Positions 45,587 to 54,946 of a stretch of DNA of 64,000 nt are shown piece after piece. The translations under genes were made by a program, and so were the position numbers. The DNA is from CATOSD01 sp965203135 (GTDB lineage Bacteria; Chloroflexota; Dehalococcoidia; Lucifugimonadales; CATOSD01): contig CBDBBO010000003.1 in NCBI GenBank assembly GCA_965203135.1, forward strand, positions 248,001 to 312,000, in the 5' to 3' direction. The notes below the pieces were generated by a model, which made no database searches, was not told the DNA's origin, and was given only the letters and a program-made list of their open reading frames with translations. The stretch's first letter is position 1. Each line of letters begins with the position of its first letter.

Positions 45587-46817
45587 GGCAACTCTGAACA
45601 AGTCGTTGTCGAGCGTGTGATTAACGTTGGTGGCATAATGGGAGTCAAGCAAGCCAGATGGAGTGGAGGACGCCATGGCAGCCCAGCCCAGCTTCGCCGA
45701 TCTCGACTACGAACACAAGCGGCACAAGACGCGCAGGGAGAGGTTTCTGGAGCAACTCGACTCGCTTGTGCCCTGGAAGCGGCTGCAAGAGCGCATCGAG
45801 CCACACTACCCCAAAGCGGGCAATGGACGCAGGCCCTACCCGCTGTCGGTGATGCTGCGGGTTCACGTGGTGCAAGTCGTCTACAATCTGAGCGACCCCG
45901 CGATGGAAGACCTTTTGTACGAGGCGGAGTCTGTGCGGCGGTTCGTGGGTTTGCGGCTGTCGAAAGCGATACCCGACGAGAGCACCATTCTGCACTTTCG
46001 CCACTTGTTGGAGAACCACGAGTTGGGGCAGGGGCTGTTCGAGGAGATCAAGGGCTACCTGGCGCAGCAGGGCGTGATGCTGAAGCAGGGAACCATCGTA
46101 GACGCCACCATCATAGATGCGCCGTCGTCGACCAGGAACAAGGCGAAGAAGCGCGACCCTGAGATGCAGCAGGTGAAGAAGGGCCGGCAGTACTACTTCG
46201 GTATGAAGCTACATATAGGAGCGGACGCTGAGAGCGGGCTTGTGCACAGCATGGCGACGACCCCGGCCAACGTCCACGACATAAGGCAGGCACACAGGCT
46301 GTTGCACGGGGAGGAGCGTGCGGTATGGGGAGATTCGGGGTATACAGGTGTGCACAAGCGTGATGAGAATAGGGAGTTCGAGGTGGGGTGGTACGTGGCG
46401 ATGAGGGCGGGGCAGCGGCGGAAGTTGGAGCCTGGGAGTGCTGCGGCGATAGCGGAGAGAGTGAAGTCGTCGATTCGAGCGAAAGTGGAGCACCCCTTCT
46501 GGGGTGTGAAAGGCACGTTCGGCTACGCGAAGGTACGGTATCGGGGCTTGGCCAAGAACACCGAACGGCTTGCGGTGCTTATGGGGTTGTACAATCTGAA
46601 GCGAGCGCAGGGACTGATGGTCCACTGAGTCGAGTAGCGGGGGCGAAGTGCGCCCAAAGTCAGGCCAGACCCCTCAAGATAGGGACCGAAGGCGCAAACA
46701 GTCCCTCAAAACCATCGCAAGTGGCCCCAAAACACGGCGAAACTGTGGCCGAAAGAGCTTCCATACAGCCCACTCGCCCCCAATAGCCGCCGCTACGCAG
46801 GCTTGTTCAGACCTTCC
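45587..46817 (+). mobile_element. IS5-family insertion sequence, 1231 bp
   Basis: Flanked by the 4-bp target duplication CTAG (45583-45586 and 46818-46821), matching the YTAR preference of the IS5 group. Imperfect inverted repeats: GGCAACTCTGAACAAG at the left, complement of CTTGTTCAGACCTTCC at the right. It contains one intact transposase gene and about 190 non-coding bases after it. Confidence 0.92.
45675..46628 (+). CDS. IS5-group transposase
   Basis: 317 residues from ATG 45675 after GGAGG. QPSFADLDYEHKRHKTRRE (N-terminal), IPDESTILHFRHLLE, IVDATIIDAPSSTRNK (first Asp), GDSGYTGVHKRDEN (second Asp) and RAKVEHPFWGVKGTFGY with the Glu and KVRYRGLAKNT are IS5-group DDE hallmarks. Frame intact, so probably active. 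Confidence 0.95.
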   Translation: MAAQPSFADLDYEHKRHKTRRERFLEQLDSLVPWKRLQERIEPHYPKAGNGRRPYPLSVMLRVHVVQVVYNLSDPAMEDLLYEAESVRRFVGLRLSKAIPDESTILHFRHLLENHELGQGLFEEIKGYLAQQGVMLKQGTIVDATIIDAPSSTRNKAKKRDPEMQQVKKGRQYYFGMKLHIGADAESGLVHSMATTPANVHDIRQAHRLLHGEERAVWGDSGYTGVHKRDENREFEVGWYVAMRAGQRRKLEPGSAAAIAERVKSSIRAKVEHPFWGVKGTFGYAKVRYRGLAKNTERLAVLMGLYNLKRAQGLMVH

Positions 46818-48793
46818 CTAGAAGAGCCATCTTATGAAGTTACTGTCAAGGCGTACTGGTACGGAACAGGCGGTACGTGTAACTCGATAGCTCTTGCTTG
46901 CTACACCATCGACGGCTCCTATCCACATTTGGATGGACGGACACTATGGATACGGTATCCTCCAGATAAAGTCAGTCAGCGAGACGGAATAACAGTACCT
47001 CACTGGACAAACAACCCCAGGGTAGTTCAACGCGCCGCTACATTCCTGGATTACTATTATCTGCCACAAGTTGTGGCTCACGAATTCGGTCACACTTTGG
47101 GAGTTCTACACTTATCCTCTGGACACATGATGGGTGGCTACATTCTTGGTAGTGTTTGGACAGGCCCGACTCAACAAGACGTGTACGGGTTCCTGCAGTC
47201 AATTCAGACACATACTCACAGATAAACAGGAGCGTCTCATGAAGCAGATCAGTGTGCTGAGCATTCTCGGAATCGCAACACTCTTGGTCTTAGCCTGTAA
47301 CTCGGATACTTCATCGTCGAAGTCCGTCGAAGCCTCAGAACCTGCTCCAGTTGGCGTGACTACCGTGTTCGACGACTACGTAGGAGCAGCGACAGCCTCT
47401 ATCGAAGAACGCAGCTATCAAGCTGATGTGATTGTAAGGGCGCGTCTAGCATCCGCTACGGACGGTATCCTTAACTTTAATGCTGTCACCTGGATGAAGG
47501 GCACAGGGCCAAGTTCTTTCAGCGTAGCGGCTAAGACCGAGGGCCGTGATACTCAATGGGACGACCAAGACGGAATCCTGTTTCTCAAACTACTTCCTGA
47601 CGAGATGGCCGACTTCGAGTTCGTGGACACCACCGATATGTCGTTCTACGACAACAGACCATATATCTTACCTGACGACCCGCCTTTCCCTATTCCAACT
47701 TATACTGGCTCTTTGCCTGAAGGCTATACGGTGAACAGCCGCAACCCTGTTTGGCTCCCTGTTCGACCTGAGAGAGAAAACGTAAGTGGTGTTTCTGGAG
47801 CTTCAGCTCAGTCACAGTCAGAGAGCGATTCGGACGTGATTGCAGACTACGGCTCAGACGGTGTTGCACAAACTGTGACCCTAAGCACAATCCAGAACGC
47901 TATCAACTGGATCACAGGAGGCCCCGGATCAAATCTTGCTTACAGTGACTCTGGTACGACGACCGCCGCGCAGCAATCTGGTCAAGCCTTTACAGACGAA
48001 GAATTTGACCGATGCGTGGTGATTGTCATTAAAACGATACGCCGTGAGCGTGATTGGAGTGCCTATCCCGGACTACCAGAACGTGATTGGCGATTTACAG
48101 AACAGCTAGACTCTGGACTCCCTAAAGGCACGAGAGCTCTCAGATGGGAGACGGCAGGTGATGGAGGGGGCCTTTTACCTGGCAATCAACGATACCACGA
48201 ATTTCGTATAAGTGGACGTGACGCTCACTTGTTTGAAAGCACTCTGATAGATTCAGACAACAATTCTCGAACGGGCTATAACCAGTACGTCCTAACTCTC
48301 CGACCGCTCCCTGCGGGTGAGTATGAGCTTTACGATCATGTTCTGCCGTACTACTACAAGCCTTGCAACTACCAGCCAGAGATAGATTACAGCGTCGCTA
48401 CAATAGTCGTGACGGCTCCTGACAGAACAGTTCACGAAGCGTTCTTTGACCCAGCCACCACGACGGACGGCGTCGGCTACGGCACGTCCACAGGCGTACT
48501 CGAACCGGCCGCTTTCGACGGCGGCGGCATCACGACGCTCACCTGGCGTAACGGAAAGGTGCGGATCGTCACCAACCCCGCAGGCGCGCTCGCCAACACC
48601 AATCTGGACTTCATCGCCCTGAACGGCTCTGTGGCGCTCTCGCTCAACCCCGACGTTGCCACCAGCACCGGCGCGGCCCTGGCGTGGGACGTGTCGCCGG
48701 CCCCCTGGGCTGCAGGTGACCAGCTGATGCTGCGTGTCACGTCAGATCTCCCGCCTCCAATCTTTGATGCTCAACTGACGGTCGGAAGTCTTA

Positions 48794-49662
48794 GAGGGTG
48801 TCTAAAAAGCAGTGGTGCGCGCTAACCGCTTGAGCATCAGTCTCGTCATAGCGCTGTATATCCATGCCTCGGTAGTCTCCGACAGTTCCTCGTAGTCTTT
48901 GCTCAGCCGACGGCAGCGTCCCAGCCATGCGAAAGTCCTCTCGACCACCCATCTCCGCGGCAACACCTCGAACCGATGGCTGCTTCTCGGACGCCTCACA
49001 ATCTCCAGGGTCCAACCCGACAAGGACATCACCCAATCGACCAACCGGCCTGCGTAACCGGCGTCCGCCCAGATCAACCGCAGATGCGGAAACCGTCCCT
49101 TCAGCTTGCCAATGACCGGCTTTGCCCCATCTCGGTCCTGGATGTCAGCCGGATGGACCACGACGGCCAGCAACAGTCCCATCGTGTCCACGACGATATG
49201 TCGCTTGCGGCCCGTCACCTTCTTGCCGGCGTCGTAGCCGCGAGGCCCCCTTTTTCCGTCGTCTTCACGCTCTGGCTGTCTATGATCGCCGCGCTCGGAC
49301 TTGTCTGTCGTCCATCGGATGTCCGTACCCTCTCGCGCACGGCTTCATGGACCCTCTCCCACGTTCCGTCCTTTCGCCAGGTGCGGAAGTAGTGAAACGC
49401 CGTGCGCCAGGGGGGAAGGTCGTGAGGCAGCATCCGCCACGGGCAACCGCTCCTGAGCACGTACATGATGGCGTTGATCACCTCCCGGCGAGGATACTTG
49501 ATCGGCCTGCCTCCAGGTTTGGGAGCGGGCAACAGGGGTTCCAACTGTCGCCACTCGGAGTCACTGAGGTCGCTGGGATAGGCTTGTCTGTCCATGAGGA
49601 TGGTTTAACATCATCCCTACTCCTGCGCATAGGCATTATGTGACCACTTTTTAGACACCCTC
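48794..49662 (-). mobile_element. IS5-family (IS427/IS1031-like) insertion sequence, 869 bp
   Basis: Inverted repeats GAGGGTGTCTAAAAAG at both ends and a 3-bp target duplication TTA (48791-48793 and 49663-49665). Transposase is encoded on the minus strand in two overlapping frames. Confidence 0.93.
48802..49595 (-). CDS. IS427-like transposase, two frames joined by probable -1 frameshift
   Basis: Frame A (49595-49215, 126 aa) starts DRQAYPSDLSDSEWRQLEPLL and contains SCGCPWRMLPHDLPPW-type helix-turn segments and the first Asp (AAIIDSQSVKTTEK). Frame B (49218-48802, 138 aa) has TGRKRHIVVDTMGLLL, IWADAGYAG (second Asp) and RRWVVERTFAWLGR (Glu). The run AAAAAGGGGG in frame A (near 49243-49252) lets a -1 slip yield EKRGPRGYDAGKKVTGRKRH, the canonical IS5-family joint. 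The GTGA stop/start overlap is secondary. Confidence 0.9.
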
Positions 49663-50072
49663 TTAGCTCGGCTAGCGAGCCTGGGTACTTACAGGGTTTC
49701 ACTGGCAGTCTCACACCCGGAGAGTTCGAGTTTAATGGCTCAACCATCCCCGTAGCAGCATTTTACTGGACAAACGGAGGAATGAAGTTCTTGACACAAA
49801 GACCTGCTGATCTGGCAGGGTATGTGATCACAGTGCTAGACTCTGAGGGTGCTGAACTTCTGAAACTCGCTTTTGACGATGCCCGCGTTCTAGTCAGAGG
49901 AAGCAACTTCATCTGGGACGTTTCCGAGCAGCCCTTCAACAAAGGCGATGCCGTCAGGATGGTGATTCGTCCCGCGGAGTAACACGGGCTTCCGGGTTCA
50001 GCACGCCGAAATCGCTTCGACCGGCGGACAACGCCGTTTTGCACATCGCTCAACCTAGCTACCCCCACGTGC

Positions 50073-51371
50073 GACCTCAAAATCAATGGTTACCGAACGA
50101 GAGTTGTGACCTCAAAATTACGGTTACCAGCGGTGTTCCAGTTTAGGGGGTCTCCACGCCTCCACGCCAGGCCTTGCAGCTTCTCGATCTCCGAGTCGAT
50201 CTGACGACTCAGCCACAGCGGGTTGAGCGACGCGTACAGCTTCTCGAACACCACCCGCCGAGCACCCACAAGCGCCCCACTCCCGAGCATCCGCTTGTAC
50301 GGCGTCATCCCCTCGTCGTGCATACGCACCACCCTATCACCCTGCCGACTCTTCCCAACGAGCCGGCGCACCGGCTGGAAGAAGTTCGCCTGCAGCCGCG
50401 CCAAAGAGTACACCTGCTGCATCTGCCTGAAGGCCGCGGACGAAGAGTACCGGCTGTGTCCGGTCAGCCGACGCACCACCGCGCCGTTCTTCTGCTCGAC
50501 GTGCGCGCTGTCGTTCTTACGGTACGGCCTGCTCCTTGTGAACGTGATGCCGTTGTTCTCGCAGTAGGCGTACAGACCGCGGTTGATGAACTCAGAGCCG
50601 TTGTCCGAGTCCAGCCCCAGCAGAGGCACAGGCAACCTCCCCCGCATCCTGCGTATCGCCGCACCCACACGCTCCTGAGTCTTACCCCACACAACGTCCA
50701 TGTCCACCCATCCCGTAGCTACGTCCACCGCCGTCACGGTCCACAGGTAGAACCCCTCCGTCGTCGCTCCGCAGTGCGCCACCGTGTCCACCTCCACGAA
50801 GCCGGGCCGCGCGTCGTCCCACTCCCAGTACGTCCGCACCGGGATGCGGTTCCTGAGCAGAGTCCCGGCCTTGGTCAGGCTGGTCGCTCTCTTCCTCACC
50901 GGCGCCTGGTGCACGGCCAGCAACCGCTCCAAAGTCGCCGCGCTCGCCCGCCCGAGCCTGGTCTCGGTGGAACAGTCCAACTCCAGTTCGCCGAACTCAG
51001 CCAGCCGCGACGCCAGCTCCCCCACGAACGGGTGCAGCCTTCTGGCGCCTATCCCGCCCGCCGCCTCGTGCACCACCCGGACCGCCTCGGCCACCTCCGG
51101 ACCGTACTCGACCGGTCTGCCCACGCGCCCTCCCTTACCTTCTCGCCTCCGACCCGACAGGGCTCGTATCGCCGACTTCCTGTGATAGCCGGTCACGGCT
51201 TCCACCTCGTCCAGTATCTTTCCCTTCTCCTTCTTACCCGCCTTCAGGTACCTATCCATCTGCCGCTCCAGGTACTCTCGGACGCTCTTTTGGTTCACGG
51301 TTACCTCCAGCTTTTGGGTAACCGTAATTTTGAGGTACATTCTCCACTTCGGTAACCATAATTTTGATGTC
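50073..51371 (-). mobile_element. insertion sequence with double-motif terminal repeats, about 1.3 kb
   Basis: Each end holds two copies of a motif CTCAAAAT(T/C)A..GGTTACC in the same spacing: left at 50073-50129, right at 51318-51371 in inverse orientation, giving an imperfect TIR of about 55 bases. No clear target duplication is visible. Ends were set at the outermost matching bases. Confidence 0.82.
50090..51298 (-). CDS. rve-type (integrase core) transposase
   Basis: 402 residues from GTG 51298, chosen because GGAGGTAACC lies just before it. The N-terminal half is a DNA-binding region (YHRKSAIRALSGRRR, a basic GRVGRPVEYGPEV). The catalytic core has FVEVDTVAHCG (Asp), LLGLDSDNGSEFINR (Asp) and NDSAHVEQKNGAVVRR (Glu). 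Similar to IS481/ISNCY-type enzymes; exact family not fixed. Intact. Confidence 0.9.
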   Translation of the reverse strand: MNQKSVREYLERQMDRYLKAGKKEKGKILDEVEAVTGYHRKSAIRALSGRRREGKGGRVGRPVEYGPEVAEAVRVVHEAAGGIGARRLHPFVGELASRLAEFGELELDCSTETRLGRASAATLERLLAVHQAPVRKRATSLTKAGTLLRNRIPVRTYWEWDDARPGFVEVDTVAHCGATTEGFYLWTVTAVDVATGWVDMDVVWGKTQERVGAAIRRMRGRLPVPLLGLDSDNGSEFINRGLYAYCENNGITFTRSRPYRKNDSAHVEQKNGAVVRRLTGHSRYSSSAAFRQMQQVYSLARLQANFFQPVRRLVGKSRQGDRVVRMHDEGMTPYKRMLGSGALVGARRVVFEKLYASLNPLWLSRQIDSEIEKLQGLAWRRGDPLNWNTAGNRNFEVTTLVR

Positions 51372-51659
51372 ATGCGCCCCCTTGACGGCGAAGGTTGGAG
51401 GCACCTATTCGGCACGATCACCGAATTGGCGTTCTCGGACGCGAACCCCAACGCCTGTGCGTACAAGTTGCTTGAAGACCATGGAGTGAACATGCTAACC
51501 CAAGCGGTCGGTGCGATCCTGAATCCTGTCTTGAGTAGAGGGGCCCAGGACGTAGTGTCAAGGCGCTGGCGCCAATACGTCTCAGGCGGCTCCTACAATC
51601 AGGCCGAGTTCGTGCGCGGGGAAATGCCGGCGTGGGCTGATCTCTTCGGCAATAGATAG
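51372..51659 (+). CDS. protein fragment of unknown function next to an IS end
   Basis: 95 residues if read from ATG 51372, which sits exactly at the IS border, so this is probably the 3' part of a longer gene cut by the insertion. Sequence contains WRHLFGTITELAFSDANPNA and SRRWRQYVSGGSYNQAEF. I recognise no family. The stretch before the IS (49983-50072) has an open frame ending IAQPSYPHV, but a join cannot be proven because no target duplication is seen. Confidence 0.35.
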   Translation: MRPLDGEGWRHLFGTITELAFSDANPNACAYKLLEDHGVNMLTQAVGAILNPVLSRGAQDVVSRRWRQYVSGGSYNQAEFVRGEMPAWADLFGNR

Positions 51660-51844
51660 CATCATCTACACGATGCAATCAAACTCAGCCCTTGCGAACC
51701 ATCTACGGCATGGTAGGCTCGTGAGGAGTCGCGGGCTCGTGATACGGGCGCGGTTTGTCCTCTGATCTGGGCACAGGCCTCGGATCAATAGAAGCCACGG
51801 AATGGTCTACGTTGCTACCAGCCCGAACTTGATCGTGAAAATTC
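51660..51844. other. short intergenic stretch
   Basis: Between the IS-adjacent fragment and the DUF5677-like operon. Nothing recognisable. Confidence 0.3.
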
Positions 51845-52030
51845 TCAATTCTGTAAAACGGTAGCAGAACCATCTGCGAGTGTGAGTAGTCCTGTGAACC
51901 GCCTCTCTCTACTGTCCTCCATGTGCTGTTGATGAGTCGTGGCGGGAACTGACCTACCGTTGACCGAGTCCATGGTCTGGATCATCGTGCCATTCTTCTG
52001 TCGTGCCGACGTAGGTCTGATACCTGTCAC
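51845..52030 (-). CDS. possible small coupled protein (61 aa)
   Basis: GTG 52030 overlaps the stop of the DUF5677-like gene (GTGA). The product is polar (SARQKNGTMIQTMDSVNG) with no recognised domain. Support is only the overlap and same strand. Confidence 0.28.
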   Translation of the reverse strand: MTGIRPTSARQKNGTMIQTMDSVNGRSVPATTHQQHMEDSRERRFTGLLTLADGSATVLQN

Positions 52031-52845
52031 GTCTGACCGCCGGGCTGATGTTCTGGAGGTTCGGGTATCTTTTGAAGCTCTCGGTCTAGCACTTCTACTG
52101 CGCTAAGATCGCCCACGCTTTTCCCCGTAGCCTCGTCGAAGACGCGGACAGCCAAATCCATGAACTCAGCAGCACGCAGGAGCAACTCTGGCGAAGATGG
52201 CAGTTGGGGGACTACCGGAACCCGATGATAGCCATGGAGAGGGTTCGCGCAGTATTGGAGATTGAAGCGGACGATGTGGTGCCACATGTTGTGCGTTGTG
52301 CTGCTCCAGCGGGTGTAATCTTGGCGGTGCAGTTCTATGAGCCCAGCTTCCTGGGCCATATCGCGAAGGTTGGGGCCCCAGTTGCCCACGTTCACTTCTG
52401 TGAGGAACGTAAACCGCTGGGCGTTTAGCCATTGCTCCCATGCCTGAATCACCGGATCATTGTCAGGGTCAATTCCAGTTTCGCACAAGTCAGCCTTTCT
52501 CTGTTCCAGTAAGAGATTCTCTTGGCCCAACCCGTAGGCTATAAACCGTTTAGCGCGTTCCTCCGGTGCCCTCAGAATCCATGCTATCGTTATGCAGTTC
52601 TCGACCATTGACCTCAGGAAAAGAGGTGCCGAGTGTGCGTTCCACATAGGCGGATTCAAGGCGAATTCGGTGGCGAGAGTGGCCTGACGCGCCAGCAAAC
52701 CGCCCACGACTTCATGCCCGTGGCGCTGCTCGTGCTCGTGTGCCCACTCGTCCCATCGGCGATGTACTTGAGTGGATAGGTACTCTACGAAGGCATGGAT
52801 TGCTTGCCAGAATGCGTCAGTCGAATCAGTTGGTGTTGCCATCAC
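52027..52845 (-). CDS. DUF5677-like protein
   Basis: 272 residues, mostly helical. The segment PLFLRSMVENCITIAWILR, followed by FIAYGLGQENLLLEQ, and the later SSTTHNMWHHIVRFN resemble the DUF5677/abortive-infection-associated helical family. ATG 52845 overlaps the stop of the upstream gene (ATGATG). Likely the last sizeable gene of the minus-strand island operon. Function unknown; DUF5677-like proteins are often found in accessory regions. Confidence 0.6.
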   Translation of the reverse strand: MMATPTDSTDAFWQAIHAFVEYLSTQVHRRWDEWAHEHEQRHGHEVVGGLLARQATLATEFALNPPMWNAHSAPLFLRSMVENCITIAWILRAPEERAKRFIAYGLGQENLLLEQRKADLCETGIDPDNDPVIQAWEQWLNAQRFTFLTEVNVGNWGPNLRDMAQEAGLIELHRQDYTRWSSTTHNMWHHIVRFNLQYCANPLHGYHRVPVVPQLPSSPELLLRAAEFMDLAVRVFDEATGKSVGDLSAVEVLDRELQKIPEPPEHQPGGQT

Positions 52846-53509
52846 CCGACCTCACAGGAACCAAAGGAGCGCCCCTGATTCCAAAAGGAGTTTCGCCATT
52901 TTGGCAAGATGTCATGCGACAGCAGGCCGACCACCTCGGAACCAACTGCTGCTGCGACTCTCCGTGATTCGTCAGTCGTCGGGTACTCCTCGATTGCGGG
53001 GAAGTTGGCTAGTGCGGAGTTGGAGGGTACCCTCAGCTTGTCATTTACGAAGAAAATATAAACAGCCGCAGCCTGAGCGTATATTCCGGCCCGGCTTTGC
53101 CGGTCAATGACGTTGGTGATTGTCTCTTCCAGGTCACCGAGTGTAGAGCCTGAGGAGTCACTGTCTGTACTGGACAAGAAAGCAAGAGGGAAATCGGTGT
53201 AGTTGTGAGTTAGAGTTGCTAGCCCCTGACTTGCTTTTTGCAGCATTCCCTCTTCGCCCAGCGCTAATCTTATGCAGCGTTTACATTCGTCACTCAACTC
53301 CATGTAATCACTTGCGGCAGCATATGCTTTCTTAGCGGTCTTGTCACACTTCGCGGCTGCCTTGGCGATGCTTAGAGCAATTGCAGTTCCCTCCTTCAAT
53401 CCGAACATATGGATGAGCAGCGCAATCCATATGAGTTCAGGCACTCTGTCGTCCAGCCAACTGCTCTCTGTCATTGGCGCAAGTTGAAGATAAGGCGGGA
53501 TGAAGCGCT

Positions 53510-54735
53510 GTAACCGTCCCATAGGCGGTGGGAATGAAAAAGGCAGGGAATCTTGGTAGAGTCTGGTAAACGTACAACCGAACCAGACCAAGAGGCCCTG
53601 CCGATGCCCAGAGTAAGATTCACACTCCCACAAGTCAAGCTCTCTCCGGACACCCGACCGCCAGCCTGCGTACACTGCGGTGGCATTTACCTGAACCGGC
53701 ACGGGTCGGTGACAAAGCCCATCAGTGACCTCCACGTCAGTGAGGTGACGGTGGACAGATACCGCTGCTGTGACTGCAAACGCACCTTCAGACACTACCC
53801 GCAAGGGGTCGACCATTGTGACCGGAGTCATCGTCTCAGGGGGTTTGCGGCGCTGAGTTGGGCGCTGGGGTTGTCTTTGCGTTCTGTGAGTCACCTGCTG
53901 GGGGCTTTGGGATGTGAGCTGTCCAGGATGAGTGTGTGGCGTGACGTTCAGCAGTCAGGGTCGAACGCGCTGAGTGGATGGTTGAGCCGGCATCGTGGTC
54001 GGGTGAGGGTGATGGGAGCGGACGAGACTGTGGTGAAAGTGGGCGGCAGACAGACTGTGGTCGGGTTCGTCACAGACGCCCAGAGCGGGCGGTTGGTGGG
54101 AATGGACGTGCTGGTCCAACGCGACAGCGAGGGCTTCGTGAGATGGCTTGAGGGATACGTGGGCAGGTTCGGAGTGGAAGCTGTGGTGACAGACGACCTC
54201 AACACCTACAAGCCGGCGGTCGAACAGTTGGGAGTGGAGCACCAACTGTGCATCGCGCACGTGAGGAAATGGGTGTGGAATCGACTCGGCAGGATACAGG
54301 GGTGGGACTGGTACAAGGCGAGGATATGGCTCCTTGTGGCCGAGTTGCCCGGTGGGGGCGGTCGAGAGTTGCTTGGGATGGAACGCGCGGTTCGTGGGCA
54401 CCCGATGCTTCACAGACTGGTGGTGGAGTTGTGCGAGAAATGGCGGTCACTGACATGTCACCAACGAGTGAGAGGGATGCCACAGACCAACAACTGTACG
54501 GAGCGGGCGATAGGCAGAAGCAAGGTAAGGTACAAGACGATAAGGGGGTACAAGAGCGAATCGGGGATGATGAACGGGTTCGGACTCACACAGTGGGTAT
54601 GGAGCAGTCGGGACGGCCTCGATCTCGGTGAACTGGTTGCCGCCTAGATCAAAGCCCTTCCAAACCCACACCGCCCAGCCCAAGTTCCCTCCCTCTATCC
54701 CTCCCAAACTTCCCCACCACCTATGGGACGGTTAC
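53510..54735 (+). mobile_element. 1226-bp insertion sequence, copy 2
   Basis: Same ends and length as copy 1 (28867-30092). Exact 8-bp target duplication GAAGCGCT at 53502-53509 and 54736-54743. It lies in opposite orientation to the gene it disrupts. Confidence 0.95.
53604..54647 (+). CDS. DDE transposase with N-terminal zinc-ribbon (copy 2)
   Basis: 347 residues, identical to the copy 1 enzyme from MPRVRFTLPQVKLSP to the end. The only difference I noticed lies upstream of this ATG and would change Lys to Glu if a TTG start were used. Catalytic residues GADET, VTDD and CTERA intact. Confidence 0.92.
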   Translation: MPRVRFTLPQVKLSPDTRPPACVHCGGIYLNRHGSVTKPISDLHVSEVTVDRYRCCDCKRTFRHYPQGVDHCDRSHRLRGFAALSWALGLSLRSVSHLLGALGCELSRMSVWRDVQQSGSNALSGWLSRHRGRVRVMGADETVVKVGGRQTVVGFVTDAQSGRLVGMDVLVQRDSEGFVRWLEGYVGRFGVEAVVTDDLNTYKPAVEQLGVEHQLCIAHVRKWVWNRLGRIQGWDWYKARIWLLVAELPGGGGRELLGMERAVRGHPMLHRLVVELCEKWRSLTCHQRVRGMPQTNNCTERAIGRSKVRYKTIRGYKSESGMMNGFGLTQWVWSSRDGLDLGELVAA

Positions 54736-54946
54736 GAAGCGCTTTCCCTCTTGACGATAGCCTTGTAGCACACGCCGCTTGTTCCTTGAGCCGTCGTTGT
54801 CCTCGCGCCTTCGTTTCATTTCCTCTCAACCCTGTGATGTCTTTTCTGCATCTCCAAGAGCGGTACTCGGCTAAACACTCCCTCCGAATCCACTTGCGCC
54901 GTGTTCTTCGCTTGATGTTCCAAACGGTAACCTTGCGCGCCTCCTC

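Larger units (their letters stand above)
44362..47225 (+). pseudogene. secreted zinc metalloprotease split by an IS5-type element
   Basis: Joining 44362-45586 to 46822-47225 gives one frame of 542 codons (ILG becomes ILEEPSYEV). The N-terminus has a signal peptide-like helix (YWIGAALIIALIIGGNRLFA), then an ATA-rich stalk of about 110 residues (repeats such as TATAQANARR), a TPTPTPTP linker, a beta-rich domain and a C-terminal metzincin site HEFGHTLGVLH (residues 495-505) with a nearby GHMMGG. The enzyme would act outside the cell. Without excision the first part ends at ILGQL, lacking the active site. Codon use is more AT-rich than in the core genes. Confidence 0.88.
47239..49982 (+). pseudogene. 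large lipoprotein split by an IS427-like element
   Basis: Joining 47239-48793 to 49666-49982 restores a single frame of 624 codons (VGSL continues SSASEPGYLQGF). The signal peptide has a lipobox with Cys20 (LLVLAC). The body is beta-rich with a middle region containing DEEFDRCVVIVIKTIRRERDW. The final 200 residues include WRNGKVRIVTNPAG and end DVSEQPFNKGDAVRMVIRPAE. No known family recognised. It follows the metalloprotease gene by 13 bases, so a secreted protease-lipoprotein operon is likely. GC rises abruptly near 48450. Confidence 0.82.
52842..54819 (-). pseudogene. unknown gene split near its 5' end by IS copy 2
   Basis: Joining 54819-54744 to 53509-52842 (one GAAGCGCT kept) gives 248 codons with no stop. 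The start is MKRRREDNDGSRNKRR, running through GYRQEGKRFIPPYLQLAP. Upstream AGAGGAA is a ribosome site for ATG 54819. The body is helical with a Cys/Lys-rich stretch (KCDKTAKKAYAA) and two Cys in DECKRCIRLAL. No family recognised. It would follow the AAA ATPase pair by 127 bases and overlaps the DUF5677-like gene, so it is part of the same operon. Confidence 0.85.

Noticed and set aside
46803..47225. independent metalloprotease gene starting inside the IS
   Set aside because: Its start lies in the IS end; the frame is the 3' half of the split gene.
52842..53894. 350-residue chimeric frame through the IS
   Set aside because: The first ~125 residues are antisense to the transposase; the real gene begins at 54819.
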